From contig NZ_QTPO01000028.1 in assembly GCF_003853645.1 (NCBI RefSeq), positions 1 to 64,000 on the forward strand: a DNA stretch of 64,000 nt, given 5' to 3'. Position 1 is the first letter of the stretch, and each line of letters begins with the position of its first letter. Position numbers and translations under genes: made by a program. Below the pieces are notes generated by a model, which did not search any database, was not told the DNA's origin, and worked only from the letters and a program-made list of their open reading frames with translations. This document shows positions 35,602 to 45,203 of this stretch, in pieces. Source of the DNA: Burkholderia sp. Bp9143. Lineage in GTDB: Bacteria > Pseudomonadota > Gammaproteobacteria > Burkholderiales > Burkholderiaceae.

Positions 35602-36378
35602 ATGGGTCGACTGGAAGGGAAGGTAGCGATCGTCACGGGCGGCGCGCGCGGGATGGGGGCGGCGACATGCCGGCTGTTCGTCGAGGAGGGCGCGCGCGTC
35701 GTGATCGGCGACGTGCTCGACGCGGAAGGCGAGGCGCTCGCGCGCGAGCTCGGCGATGCGGCACGCTTCATGCGGCTCGACGTGGCCGACGAAGCGAGCT
35801 GGGCGCGCGTTGCAGACGCGACCGTCGAGCAGTTCGGCCGCATCGACGTGCTGGTGAACAATGCGGCCGTGCTGATGTTCGGTTCCATCACCGAGTTGTC
35901 GAAACGCGATTTCGAGCGTGCGGTGTCGATCAATCTCGTCGGCACGTTTGTCGGCATCCACACGATCGCGCCGCGCATGATCGCGCAGAAGAGCGGGTCG
36001 ATCGTCAACATTTCATCGGTGGACGGGCTGCGCGGCGTGAACGCGCTGGCCGCCTACGTGTCGAGCAAATGGGGCGTGCGCGGGCTGACCAAGGTGGCGG
36101 CGCTCGAACTCGGCCACCAGGGCGTGCGCGTGAATTCGATCCATCCGGGCGGCGTGAACACGGCGATGTCGAACCCGACCGGCGCGCCGCTCGACGAGAT
36201 CAACAAGCACTACACGCACGTGCCGCTGCAGCGTGTCGGCTTGCCTGACGAAATCGCGCGCGCGACGCTGTTTCTCGCGAGCGACGACGCGTCGTACTGC
36301 AACGGCGCCGAACTGTCCGTCGACGGCGGGATGGCGGCGGGCGCGTATTACCCCGGATTGCCGGGCGCGCCGTTTTGA
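35602..36378 (+). CDS. SDR family oxidoreductase, hydroxysteroid-dehydrogenase-like
   Basis: A 258-residue SDR with TGGARGMG, VNNAAV, catalytic ISSVDGLRG...AYVSSK and a C-terminal CNGAELSVDGG. Asp40 after strand 2 (IGDVLDAEG) suggests NAD(H). Its overall sequence reads like the 3-alpha/20-beta-hydroxysteroid or cyclohexanol dehydrogenase group, but substrate assignment from this is weak. Last gene of the plus operon; a 97-base spacer separates it from the previous SDR. Confidence 0.9.
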   Translation: MGRLEGKVAIVTGGARGMGAATCRLFVEEGARVVIGDVLDAEGEALARELGDAARFMRLDVADEASWARVADATVEQFGRIDVLVNNAAVLMFGSITELSKRDFERAVSINLVGTFVGIHTIAPRMIAQKSGSIVNISSVDGLRGVNALAAYVSSKWGVRGLTKVAALELGHQGVRVNSIHPGGVNTAMSNPTGAPLDEINKHYTHVPLQRVGLPDEIARATLFLASDDASYCNGAELSVDGGMAAGAYYPGLPGAPF

Positions 36379-36384
36379 GCGGTA

Positions 36385-36422
36385 GCGTACACAACGCATG
36401 CGCGACGGATGTTTGTGTACGC
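36385..36422. repeat. Inverted repeat after the SDR operon
   Basis: Perfect 10-bp arms GCGTACACAA (36385-36394) and TTGTGTACGC (36413-36422) with an 18-base loop, starting 6 bases after the SDR stop. There is no T-run, so it is either a Rho-dependent or RNA-stabilising hairpin or a regulator site (GTACAC half-sites). Confidence 0.5.
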
Positions 36423-36587
36423 AACCTAATTCAGGGTTTGCCTGAGTAGCGAAAACACGAATTCGGGCCGCGACCGTTCGGGTGCATCGCATGCGAACGT
36501 GTCGCGCCGATTTTTCCGTTTTCGCGAAACCCTTGCCGGACGGACGTTCCAGCCGTTTCGTCCCCCAAGCGCACGCGTCGGCGCTGT

Positions 36588-36625
36588 AAAAAAGGACGCG
36601 CCGGCAAGCGGCATGCCGGCGCGTC
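36588..36625 (-). terminator. Strong minus-strand terminator without an annotated gene
   Basis: A perfect 12-bp stem GACGCGCCGGCA / TGCCGGCGCGTC (36595-36625) is followed on the minus strand by CTTTTTTAC. The only DNA it can serve is the pckG upstream region: no minus-strand gene lies between it and pckG. The remaining part of this 526-base spacer (36423-36904) shows no convincing CDS. Confidence 0.75.
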
Positions 36626-36904
36626 GTCACAGTTGTTTCTTGTTGCAACGCAACGCCTGACCAATAACGGCGATGGTATGCTGGCCGGCATGGAGTTGTA
36701 CGGCAGGTTGCTTGCATGGCGAAACTCGCGTTCGCACGCTCATACGAGACATCACATTCTCTCGCCCGCATCGCGGCATCGACACGCGCTCCGCTCGCGT
36801 GTCCCGCCTTGCGCGTTGCCGCCCCCTGCGCTCCGACCGCATTCCCCATCTCGCGGGCTCGTCCCGCATCCCCCATCCCCGCCCAATAGTCTGGAGACAT
36901 TCCC

Positions 36905-38770
<1,866 letters not shown>

Positions 38771-38820
38771 CGATTCGAAACGAAGTAGTGAAGTAACGAA
38801 GTAACGACATAGTGGCATCG

Positions 38821-38870
38821 ACGTCCCGCCGCCGGCATGCATTACCGGCGGCGGGACGTTGTCGTTTCAG
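38821..38870 (+). terminator. Terminator hairpin after pckG
   Basis: A perfect 15-bp stem ACGTCCCGCCGCCGG / CCGGCGGCGGGACGT (38821-38859) with a 9-base loop, followed by TGTCGTTTCAG. Just before it (38777-38815) are short direct repeats of the type GAAGTAACG. It may also serve the convergent minus-strand gene. Confidence 0.75.
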
Positions 38871-38906
38871 CTTCGTTTCAGCTCGGCGCGTGCGCGGGCC
38901 GTGCGC

Positions 38907-39812
38907 CTACGCGCCGCAATGCGCGACCACTTCGTCGACCGCGCGCTGCACGTCGCCGCGCCGATAGCGCAGCAGCGCGATATCGGCCGGATCGGGCTCA
39001 TACGACACGACGTTGCCGCGCCCCGTATAGATCGCGATGTCTGGCAGCAGCGGATGCTCCTGGTCGAGCGACGGCACCGGCTGCGGATTGCCGGCCGCGC
39101 GGAAGAAGGCCGCGAAGTAGTCGGCGAAGCTCAGGTTCTCGTCGCCGACGAGATAGGCCTTGCCGGATTCGCCGCGCTGCAGCGCGCCCCAGATCGCTTC
39201 CGACAGCGATTGCGTCGAGATGAAGTTGCTGCCGCCGGCCGGCCCGTACACCGGCAGCCCGGCGAGCTTGCCCTGCGCATAACCCGTGTACGCGGCGAAC
39301 ATCTCGTTGCGCAGCCCCGGCACCGACCCGACCACGAACGGCGCATTGACGCTGCACACCGCGAACGACGGCGACGCGAGCGCGCGCACGCGTTCGTCGG
39401 CGAGATGGCGCGAGCGCACGTACGGCACCGTGTCGACGAGCGCCGGCGCGACCTGCGGATAGAAGCTGCCGACCAGCACCGCGCGCTTCACGCCCGCATC
39501 GCGCGCGAGCGCGAAGAAGCGCGGTACCGCGTCGACGTTCGCGCGTTCCCAGTGCGCGGCTTCGTCGGTGCCGGGCGGCAGGTGGCGAATGTCGTTGCCG
39601 GCCGCGAACACGACCGCGTCGAACGGCGCGAGATCGTCGCGCGTGAAGTTGCCGGCCACGTAGTCGCGCAACAGCACGTCGAATTGCGCGAGCGCGCTGC
39701 CCGGTGCGGGCGGCTTGCGCGCGGCGAGTGTCACGTCGTTGCCTTGCGTGTGCAGATGCAGCGCGGCGTGGCCGCCGATGAGGCCGGTACCGCCGATGAT
39801 CAGGATTTTCAT
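38907..39812 (-). CDS. NAD(P)-binding extended-SDR-like reductase
   Basis: A 301-residue protein with an N-terminal Rossmann motif GGTGLIGG (7-14) and a topology like atypical or extended SDRs (isoflavone-reductase, epimerase or 3-beta-HSD-like). The active-site pattern is not canonical: SFYPQVAPALVDTVPYVRSRH has Ser and Tyr but no YxxxK. It may be a reductase, isomerase or a non-catalytic NAD-binding regulator. Last gene of the minus-strand operon that begins at 42860. Confidence 0.8.
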   Translation of the reverse strand: MKILIIGGTGLIGGHAALHLHTQGNDVTLAARKPPAPGSALAQFDVLLRDYVAGNFTRDDLAPFDAVVFAAGNDIRHLPPGTDEAAHWERANVDAVPRFFALARDAGVKRAVLVGSFYPQVAPALVDTVPYVRSRHLADERVRALASPSFAVCSVNAPFVVGSVPGLRNEMFAAYTGYAQGKLAGLPVYGPAGGSNFISTQSLSEAIWGALQRGESGKAYLVGDENLSFADYFAAFFRAAGNPQPVPSLDQEHPLLPDIAIYTGRGNVVSYEPDPADIALLRYRRGDVQRAVDEVVAHCGA

Positions 39813-39909
39813 GGTGTCTCCGGTTGCGGCGCAGGCGCGCCGCTTGAATTGAACCGATGATTGAACGGATGAAGCCGCGCGGCCGGGCGGCCGCTGTTCG
39901 ACACGCCGC

Positions 39910-40746
39910 TCAGAAATTGAAGCCGTTGCCGGTGACGACCGGCATGTTGGTCCAGAAGCCGTTCGGGTCGCGATACCAGCCGGCCGCCGCGAGTGCGCCG
40001 CCGTCCACGTGCAGCGTCGTGCCGGTGACCCACGCGGCGAGCGGGCTCGCGAGGAACAGCGCGGCGCCCGCGATGTCGCCGGCCGCGCCGAAGCGCCCGA
40101 GCGGAATCCAGCGCGGAATGTGCTCGCGATGCTCGGCCGCGACCATCGCGCCGACCGGCACCTGCGGCGTCTCGGTGGTCTCCGGCGCGATCTGGTTCAC
40201 GCGGATGCCGGCCGGCCCGAGTTCGAGCGCGAGGCTTTTCGTGAAGCCGGTCAGCGCGGCCTTGAACGATGCATAGACGGTGCAGTTCGGAATCGCGCGG
40301 AAGCCCTCGATCGACGACACGCCGACGATGCTGCTGCCCGCGCCGCGCTTGCGCAGCAACGGCAGCATCGCGCGCGTGACGACGAACACCTGGCGCAGGT
40401 TCACGTCGAACAGCCGCGCGATGTCGTCGTCGCCATAGTCGTCGAACGGCTTTGCGATCTGCAGGAAATCGCCGACGTTGTTGACGAGCACGTCGAGGCC
40501 GCCGAAGCGCGCGTCGATCGTCCGCGCGAACGCGTCGACCTCGTCGCGGCGCGTGACGTCCACGGTGCCGACCAGCGCGTCGACGCCCGCGGCTTCGAGC
40601 GCCTGGCGCACGTCTTGCGCGCGTGCGGGGTCGAGCTCGGCCACCGCGACGCGCGCGCCCGCCGCGCCGAACGCTTCCGCGCACGCACGGCCGATGCCTG
40701 CGCCGCCGCCCGTGACCAGCACGGTCTTGCCGGTGAATGAAATCAT
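39910..40746 (-). CDS. SDR family oxidoreductase
   Basis: A 278-residue SDR with TGGGAGIG (13-20), VNNVG, catalytic VSSIEGFRA...VYASFK in normal spacing, and the VTGTTLHVDGG motif. A C-terminal tail (AAGWYRDPNGFW...) extends beyond the usual end and could cover the substrate. Glu after strand 2 (VAELDPA) suggests NAD(H). It lies 37 bases downstream of the next SDR in the same operon. Confidence 0.9.
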   Translation of the reverse strand: MISFTGKTVLVTGGGAGIGRACAEAFGAAGARVAVAELDPARAQDVRQALEAAGVDALVGTVDVTRRDEVDAFARTIDARFGGLDVLVNNVGDFLQIAKPFDDYGDDDIARLFDVNLRQVFVVTRAMLPLLRKRGAGSSIVGVSSIEGFRAIPNCTVYASFKAALTGFTKSLALELGPAGIRVNQIAPETTETPQVPVGAMVAAEHREHIPRWIPLGRFGAAGDIAGAALFLASPLAAWVTGTTLHVDGGALAAAGWYRDPNGFWTNMPVVTGNGFNF

Positions 40747-40783
40747 CAGAACACTCCTTGGAACGGGAAAACCGCGAGCCGCG

Positions 40784-41542
40784 TCACAGCGACGAAACGA
40801 GTTGCGCGTTGTCGATCCGCAGTTCCGCGCCGTTCACGAAGCGCGATTCGTCGGATGCGAGGAACAGCACGAGATTCGCGACGTCCCGCGGGTCGCACAT
40901 GCGCGCCATCGGGTCGTTGCCGATACCGAGTTCGGCCGGATCGAGGCCGGGCATCAGCGCCTGCGTCATCGGCGTCCAGATGCCGTCCGGATGGATCGAG
41001 TTGCAGCGAATCCGGTAGCCGCTGCGCTTGCAGTGCACGGCGACGCTGCGCGCGAGCGCCGTCACCGCGCCTTTCGAGCCGGTGTATGCGCACATCATCG
41101 GCAGCCCGCCGAGCGCGGCGACCGACGACATCATCACGATCGAGCCCGGCGTGTCGTTGTGCTTCATCGCGCCGATCGCGTACTTGCAGCCGAGGAAATA
41201 GCCGTCCGCGTTCACGCGCAGCACGCGTCGCCAGGTGTCGAGGCTCGTGTCCTCGATCGAGCCGACCGGGCAGATCGCCGCGTTGTTGACGAGCACGTCG
41301 AGGCGGCCGAAGCGGTCGAGCGTCGACGCGATCGCGTGTCGCCAGCCGTCTTCGTCGGCGATGTCCTGATGCACGAACAGCGCCGTATCGCCGATCTCGC
41401 GCGCAAGCGTGCGGCCTGCGTCCTCGTCGATGTCGGTCAGCACGACGCGCGCGCCCTCGGCGGCCAGCAGCAGCGCATCCGCGCGGCCGACGCCGCTCGC
41501 CGCGCCGGTGATCAGCGCGACCTTGTTTGCGACTCGATTCAT
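40784..41542 (-). CDS. SDR family oxidoreductase
   Basis: A 252-residue classical SDR with TGAASGVG (12-19), VNNAAI, catalytic MSSVAALGG...AYTGSK, and a C-terminal NGAELRIDN. Asp37 after strand 2 favours NAD(H). The start at 41542 gives the standard N-terminus MNRVANKVALITG; the upstream frame is antisense-like to the neighbouring SDR. It resembles cyclic-alcohol or hydroxysteroid dehydrogenases, though substrate cannot be assigned. Confidence 0.9.
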   Translation of the reverse strand: MNRVANKVALITGAASGVGRADALLLAAEGARVVLTDIDEDAGRTLAREIGDTALFVHQDIADEDGWRHAIASTLDRFGRLDVLVNNAAICPVGSIEDTSLDTWRRVLRVNADGYFLGCKYAIGAMKHNDTPGSIVMMSSVAALGGLPMMCAYTGSKGAVTALARSVAVHCKRSGYRIRCNSIHPDGIWTPMTQALMPGLDPAELGIGNDPMARMCDPRDVANLVLFLASDESRFVNGAELRIDNAQLVSSL

Positions 41543-41582
41543 GTTGGGTCGTTTTCCGTTGGGGTTGAAGGAAGGCGCGCGC

Positions 41583-42440
41583 TCATGCGGCACCCGGCGC
41601 GCGGCCGGCCTTGACCGCGTCGAGCGCGGCCGCGCCGTAGAGCTGCGCGATCGTGGCGTCGACGCGCGGGTTGGTGCGCAGTTCGTGGCCACCGTCGACC
41701 GCGAAGCTCTGGCCGGTGACCCAGCCCGACTCGGGGCCCGCGAGATAGCGCACCGCATGCGCGATCGCTTCCGGTTCGCCGAGCGTGTCGAGCGGAATCT
41801 GGTCGAGGAAGCTGTCGACCAGCGCACGGTCGTCGAACATCGGCGCGGTGGCTTCGGAGCGCGTGAGGCCCGGCCGCACCGCGTTCACGCGAATCTTCGC
41901 GCCGGCCAGCTCCTCGGCCGCGCCGCGCACCAGCGCCTCGAGCGCGGCCTTCGCGGTGCAGTACGCGGTCAGCCAGCGGAAATTGATTCGCGCGGCCGTC
42001 GACGAGATGCAGACGATCGTGCCGCCGCCGCTGTCGGCGAGCCGCGGCGCGGCGTGGCGGATCGCGGCGAATGCGCTGTGCAGGTTCAGGTCGATTTCCG
42101 CGCGGAAGCTGGCTGCGTCGTGCATCAGCAGCGGGCGGAACCCGGCACCGCCGACGGTCGGCACGACGATGTCGAGACGGCCGTCGAGTGCCCACGCGGT
42201 GTCCAGCGCGGCCTGCAGGGCGGCGTCGTCGCAGGCGTCGCCGGCGTGGATCGCGACACGGCTGCCGCGCACCACGTCGGTCAGGTGCCGCTGCGTGCGT
42301 TCGAGCGCATCGCGGCGGCGGCCCATCAGCACGACGGCCGCGCCATCGGCGGCGAGCGCGTGCGCGCAGGCCGCGCCGATGCCGCCGGCGCCGCCCGTGA
42401 CGAGCGCGGTGCGGCCGGCGAGGGGAAGGGACGCGCGCAT
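41583..42440 (-). CDS. SDR family oxidoreductase with altered NNAG motif
   Basis: A 285-residue SDR with TGGAGGIG (15-22) and catalytic ISSTAARIN...AYCTAK in normal spacing. The usual NNAG strand-4 motif is replaced by VPTVGGAG. The C-terminus is extended by about 35 residues past the WVTGQSFAVDGG motif. It starts 3 bases after the stop of the upstream SnoaL gene and is thus translationally linked to it. Arginines after strand 2 (GRRRDA) suggest NADP(H). Confidence 0.88.
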   Translation of the reverse strand: MRASLPLAGRTALVTGGAGGIGAACAHALAADGAAVVLMGRRRDALERTQRHLTDVVRGSRVAIHAGDACDDAALQAALDTAWALDGRLDIVVPTVGGAGFRPLLMHDAASFRAEIDLNLHSAFAAIRHAAPRLADSGGGTIVCISSTAARINFRWLTAYCTAKAALEALVRGAAEELAGAKIRVNAVRPGLTRSEATAPMFDDRALVDSFLDQIPLDTLGEPEAIAHAVRYLAGPESGWVTGQSFAVDGGHELRTNPRVDATIAQLYGAAALDAVKAGRAPGAA

Positions 42441-42443
42441 CGT

Positions 42444-42860
42444 TCAGCCCTCCAGCGGCAGGTCTTGCGACCAGTCGACGTGCAGCGTGCGCGCGGCGAA
42501 GCGCCACGTGTCGCCGTCCAGCACGCAGCGGTCGCGATAGCGCAGCCCCCAGTCGAGCTTGCGCTTCACGCCGTTGCGCATATAGACGTGGCACGCGACG
42601 CCGTAGGTCTCGACATCGGCCTCGCCGCCGTCGAGTGTGACGAGCTGGTTGTGCACGTGATGCTGGGTCGTCTCGTAGCGCTCGATTACGCTCATCCCGG
42701 CGACGATCGCGTCGCGGTCGTCGAAGCGGAAACCGGGGCCGTCGAGTTGCGCGTCGGCGGTGAAGAGGGTGGCGAGGCGCGGCCAGTCGCGCCGGTCGAC
42801 GGCTTGCGCATAGCGGCACGCAAGCTCGTACAGCGCGTGGTGGGGATTCGAATCGGTCAT
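42444..42860 (-). CDS. SnoaL-like (NTF2-fold) protein
   Basis: A 138-residue SnoaL_4-type protein. The dyad positions are Asp in AVDRRDW (about 22) and His in TTQHHVHN (about 67), the same pattern as the two SnoaL-like proteins at 32.6 and 33.3 kb. GGGAG precedes the ATG at 42860. It heads the five-gene minus-strand operon SnoaL-SDR-SDR-SDR-reductase, mirroring the SnoaL-SDR-SDR-SDR order of the plus-strand operon at 33.3 kb. Confidence 0.8.
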   Translation of the reverse strand: MTDSNPHHALYELACRYAQAVDRRDWPRLATLFTADAQLDGPGFRFDDRDAIVAGMSVIERYETTQHHVHNQLVTLDGGEADVETYGVACHVYMRNGVKRKLDWGLRYRDRCVLDGDTWRFAARTLHVDWSQDLPLEG

Positions 42861-43310
42861 GCGTACTCCCGTGAATGAACGGAAAGGCTCGGCCGCGCCG
42901 TGAGCACGGACGCGGCGGCATTGCGACGTCGACGCGCAGGTTCGCACCGGACCGATCGATCCTCATCATCCATACGGAGCAGGGCAAGGATCGGGGAAAA
43001 CACCGGGACCGACGGCGGCGCAGAGTCCGATGCTGCGATGCGGCGGCGGACGCGCCGCATGCGTCCGACGATGGTGCGGCCCTCGCAACAGGCCGAGACA
43101 GGCGGTTTTCCGATTCATCCGACGACTCGGCCGCACGGCGATGCTGCGGCGCGGCATGCCCCGCGCAGCCCGCTTCGCGTTTGCCCCTAGTCGAAACGGA
43201 CGATGGCCGGCGGGCCGGCGCTGGCTACCGTGCAGTCATCCGGTGCCGTTGCCAGTGGCCAGTCGCCGGACACGATCCGCGATAGCGGCCAACCGGAGGG
43301 GACGACGATC
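42861..43310. other. 450-base divergent spacer, no gene seen
   Basis: Separates the minus-strand SnoaL-SDR operon from a small plus-strand gene. Both strands contain only arginine-rich open frames that look like GC-rich noise. It should hold the promoters of both sides, but I could not identify a convincing -35/-10 pair or operator. Confidence 0.5.
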
Positions 43311-43520
43311 ATGAGACTGACGACTCGCAAGCTGTGCGCATTGGCGATGGGCACGTTCGCGGCCATGGCATTGGCGCGATATGGTGCCGAGCAGGTCCCG
43401 TCGCCGCCGTATGCGGCCGGCATCCTGCAATGCCGCTCGGTCGACCCGAACGGTCTGCCGACCGGTTGCGTGCCGATCGATCCTTCGCACTTCGGTTTCG
43501 CCGCGTTGCGCGGCATGTGA
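43311..43520 (+). CDS. Small secreted or membrane-anchored protein, unknown function
   Basis: A 69-residue protein with an N-terminal signal sequence or anchor (MRLTTRKLCALAMGTFAAMALA). The mature part contains two cysteines (LQCRSVDPNGLPTGC) that could form a disulfide. GGAGGG lies ten bases before the ATG. It precedes the flavoprotein gene by 91 bases in the same direction. No family recognised. Confidence 0.55.
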   Translation: MRLTTRKLCALAMGTFAAMALARYGAEQVPSPPYAAGILQCRSVDPNGLPTGCVPIDPSHFGFAALRGM

Positions 43521-43611
43521 CACCGGCGCGGCCGTGCGCCGCGTCAGCTCGACGCCGTCGCGAAACCGTCGCGATGCGGCGGCGTCTCCCTTCACGCCTC
43601 TCCAATCCCCC

Positions 43612-45108
43612 ATGTCATCCGATTATTCCCTGACCCGCCCCCTGAACGTCCGCGACGTGCATCGCTGGGACGCCGAACACGACGTCGTGATCGTCGGCTT
43701 CGGCGCGGCCGGCGCATGTGCGGCGATCGAAGCCGCGAGCGCCGGCGCCGACACGCTGATCGTCGAGCGCGCATCGAGCTACGGCGGCACGAGCGCGCTG
43801 TCCGGCGGCGAGATCTACCTCGGCGGCAGCGGCGGCACGCCCGCGCAGCGGCAGGCCGGCTTCACGGACGACACCGAGGACCTGTACCGCTACCTGATGC
43901 TCGCGGGCGGCCGCGACGCGGACGAAGCGAAGGTGCGTCTCTACGCGAACGAGAGCCTCGCGCATCACGACTGGCTCGTCGCGCAGGGGCTCACGTACAA
44001 GAACACGTTCATCGCCGAGCGGATCGTCGAACCGGAAACCGACGACTGCCTGATCTGGTCGGGCAGCGAGGAGGCCTGGCCGTTCAGCGAGGCCGCGAAG
44101 CCGTGCCCGCGCGGCCACACGCCGCAATGGCCGGGCTGGGGCGGCGGGCAGATGCTGATGCGCGTGCTGGCCGAGCGCGTGCAGGCGCTCGGCGTGTCGA
44201 CGCGCTATGACACGCGCGCACTGGCGTTGATCGTCGACGATGCCGGCGCGGTGCGCGGCGTCGTGCTGCGTGCGTACGGCGAGACGGCATGCGTGCGGGC
44301 ACGCCGCGCGGTGATCCTGTGCGCGGGCGGCTTCGCGATGAACCGCGACATGGTGCGCAAGCACGCACCGCAGTTCCTGCGCTCGGACGAACCGATCGGC
44401 AGCCCGGGCGACGACGGCTCGGGCATCCTGCTCGGCCAGAGTGCGGGCGGTGCGGCGATCCACATGGACCAGGGCTTCGTCAGCCTGCCGTTCTACGCGC
44501 CCGAATCGCTGCTCCACGGGATCTTCGTGAACGCGCGCGGCCAGCGCTTCATCAACGAGGACGGCTATCACGGCCGCACCGGCCATCACGCGTTCCATCA
44601 GGCCGACGACCGGATCTACCTGCTGGTCGACCAGGCGACCTACCAGGAGCCGCCCGCGATCGCGCGGATCGGTATCGCGGCGGCGGGCGAGACGTGGGAG
44701 GAAGTCGAGCGCGACCTGCAGATGCCGGCCGGCACGCTGACGGCGACCGTCGACGTCTACAACCGACACGCGGCCGAAGGCGCCGATCCGCTGTTCCACA
44801 AGGCGAAGAAGTGGCTGAAGCCGCTGATCGAGCCGCCATTCGTCGCGCTCGATTGCCGGATCGACTACGCGTTCTACCCGCATTTCACGCTGGGCGGGCT
44901 CGATACGCTGCCGACCGGGCAGGTGCTCGACGCGGCGCGCGTGCCGGTGGCGGGCCTTTATGCGGCCGGCCGCACGACCTGCGGGCTGCCGCGCTGGGGC
45001 GCCGGGTACAGCTCGGGGCTGTCGCTGGCCGACGCGACGTTCTTCGGCCGGCAGGCCGGACGTCACGCCGCGCGTTCGGCGAGCGAGGCGTTGCGCAGCG
45101 CCGCGTAG
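43612..45108 (+). CDS. FAD-dependent dehydrogenase, KstD/fumarate-reductase-like
   Basis: A 498-residue flavoprotein of the FAD_binding_2 family. The N-terminal dinucleotide motif is VGFGAAGAC (28-36), followed by GGTSALSGGEIYLGG (58-72). The C-terminal part (AAGRTTCGLPRWGAGYSSGLSLADATFFGR) closes the FAD site. Relatives include 3-ketosteroid delta-1-dehydrogenases and fumarate or urocanate reductases; the substrate could be any cyclic enone or unsaturated acid. The ATG at 43612 was chosen because the domain begins soon after; the open frame extends upstream without a clear start. It closes the 32-45 kb catabolic region. Confidence 0.85.
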   Translation: MSSDYSLTRPLNVRDVHRWDAEHDVVIVGFGAAGACAAIEAASAGADTLIVERASSYGGTSALSGGEIYLGGSGGTPAQRQAGFTDDTEDLYRYLMLAGGRDADEAKVRLYANESLAHHDWLVAQGLTYKNTFIAERIVEPETDDCLIWSGSEEAWPFSEAAKPCPRGHTPQWPGWGGGQMLMRVLAERVQALGVSTRYDTRALALIVDDAGAVRGVVLRAYGETACVRARRAVILCAGGFAMNRDMVRKHAPQFLRSDEPIGSPGDDGSGILLGQSAGGAAIHMDQGFVSLPFYAPESLLHGIFVNARGQRFINEDGYHGRTGHHAFHQADDRIYLLVDQATYQEPPAIARIGIAAAGETWEEVERDLQMPAGTLTATVDVYNRHAAEGADPLFHKAKKWLKPLIEPPFVALDCRIDYAFYPHFTLGGLDTLPTGQVLDAARVPVAGLYAAGRTTCGLPRWGAGYSSGLSLADATFFGRQAGRHAARSASEALRSAA

Positions 45109-45128
45109 CCGCGCCTGAACGGAAAAGA

Positions 45129-45166
45129 ACGACGCCCCGGGCAACCGCGTTGCACCGGGGCGTCGT
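45129..45166. terminator. Bidirectional terminator between flavoprotein and phosphatase genes
   Basis: A perfect 12-bp stem ACGACGCCCCGG / CCGGGGCGTCGT (45129-45166). It is followed by CGTTTC on the plus strand and TCTTTTCC on the minus strand, between two convergent genes. Confidence 0.75.
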
Positions 45167-45203
45167 CGTTTCAGGCGGACGTCGGTGGATCGTCGATCGG
45201 CCT

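Noticed and set aside
34749-36378. Adjacent SDR genes as a recent tandem duplication
   Set aside because: The SDRs share only family motifs and differ in cofactor residues and length, so they are old paralogues rather than a recent duplication.
43612-45108. Naming the flavoprotein a 3-ketosteroid delta-1-dehydrogenase
   Set aside because: The FAD fold and family are clear, but catalytic tyrosines specific to KstD cannot be confirmed by eye, and the family includes many other reductases.
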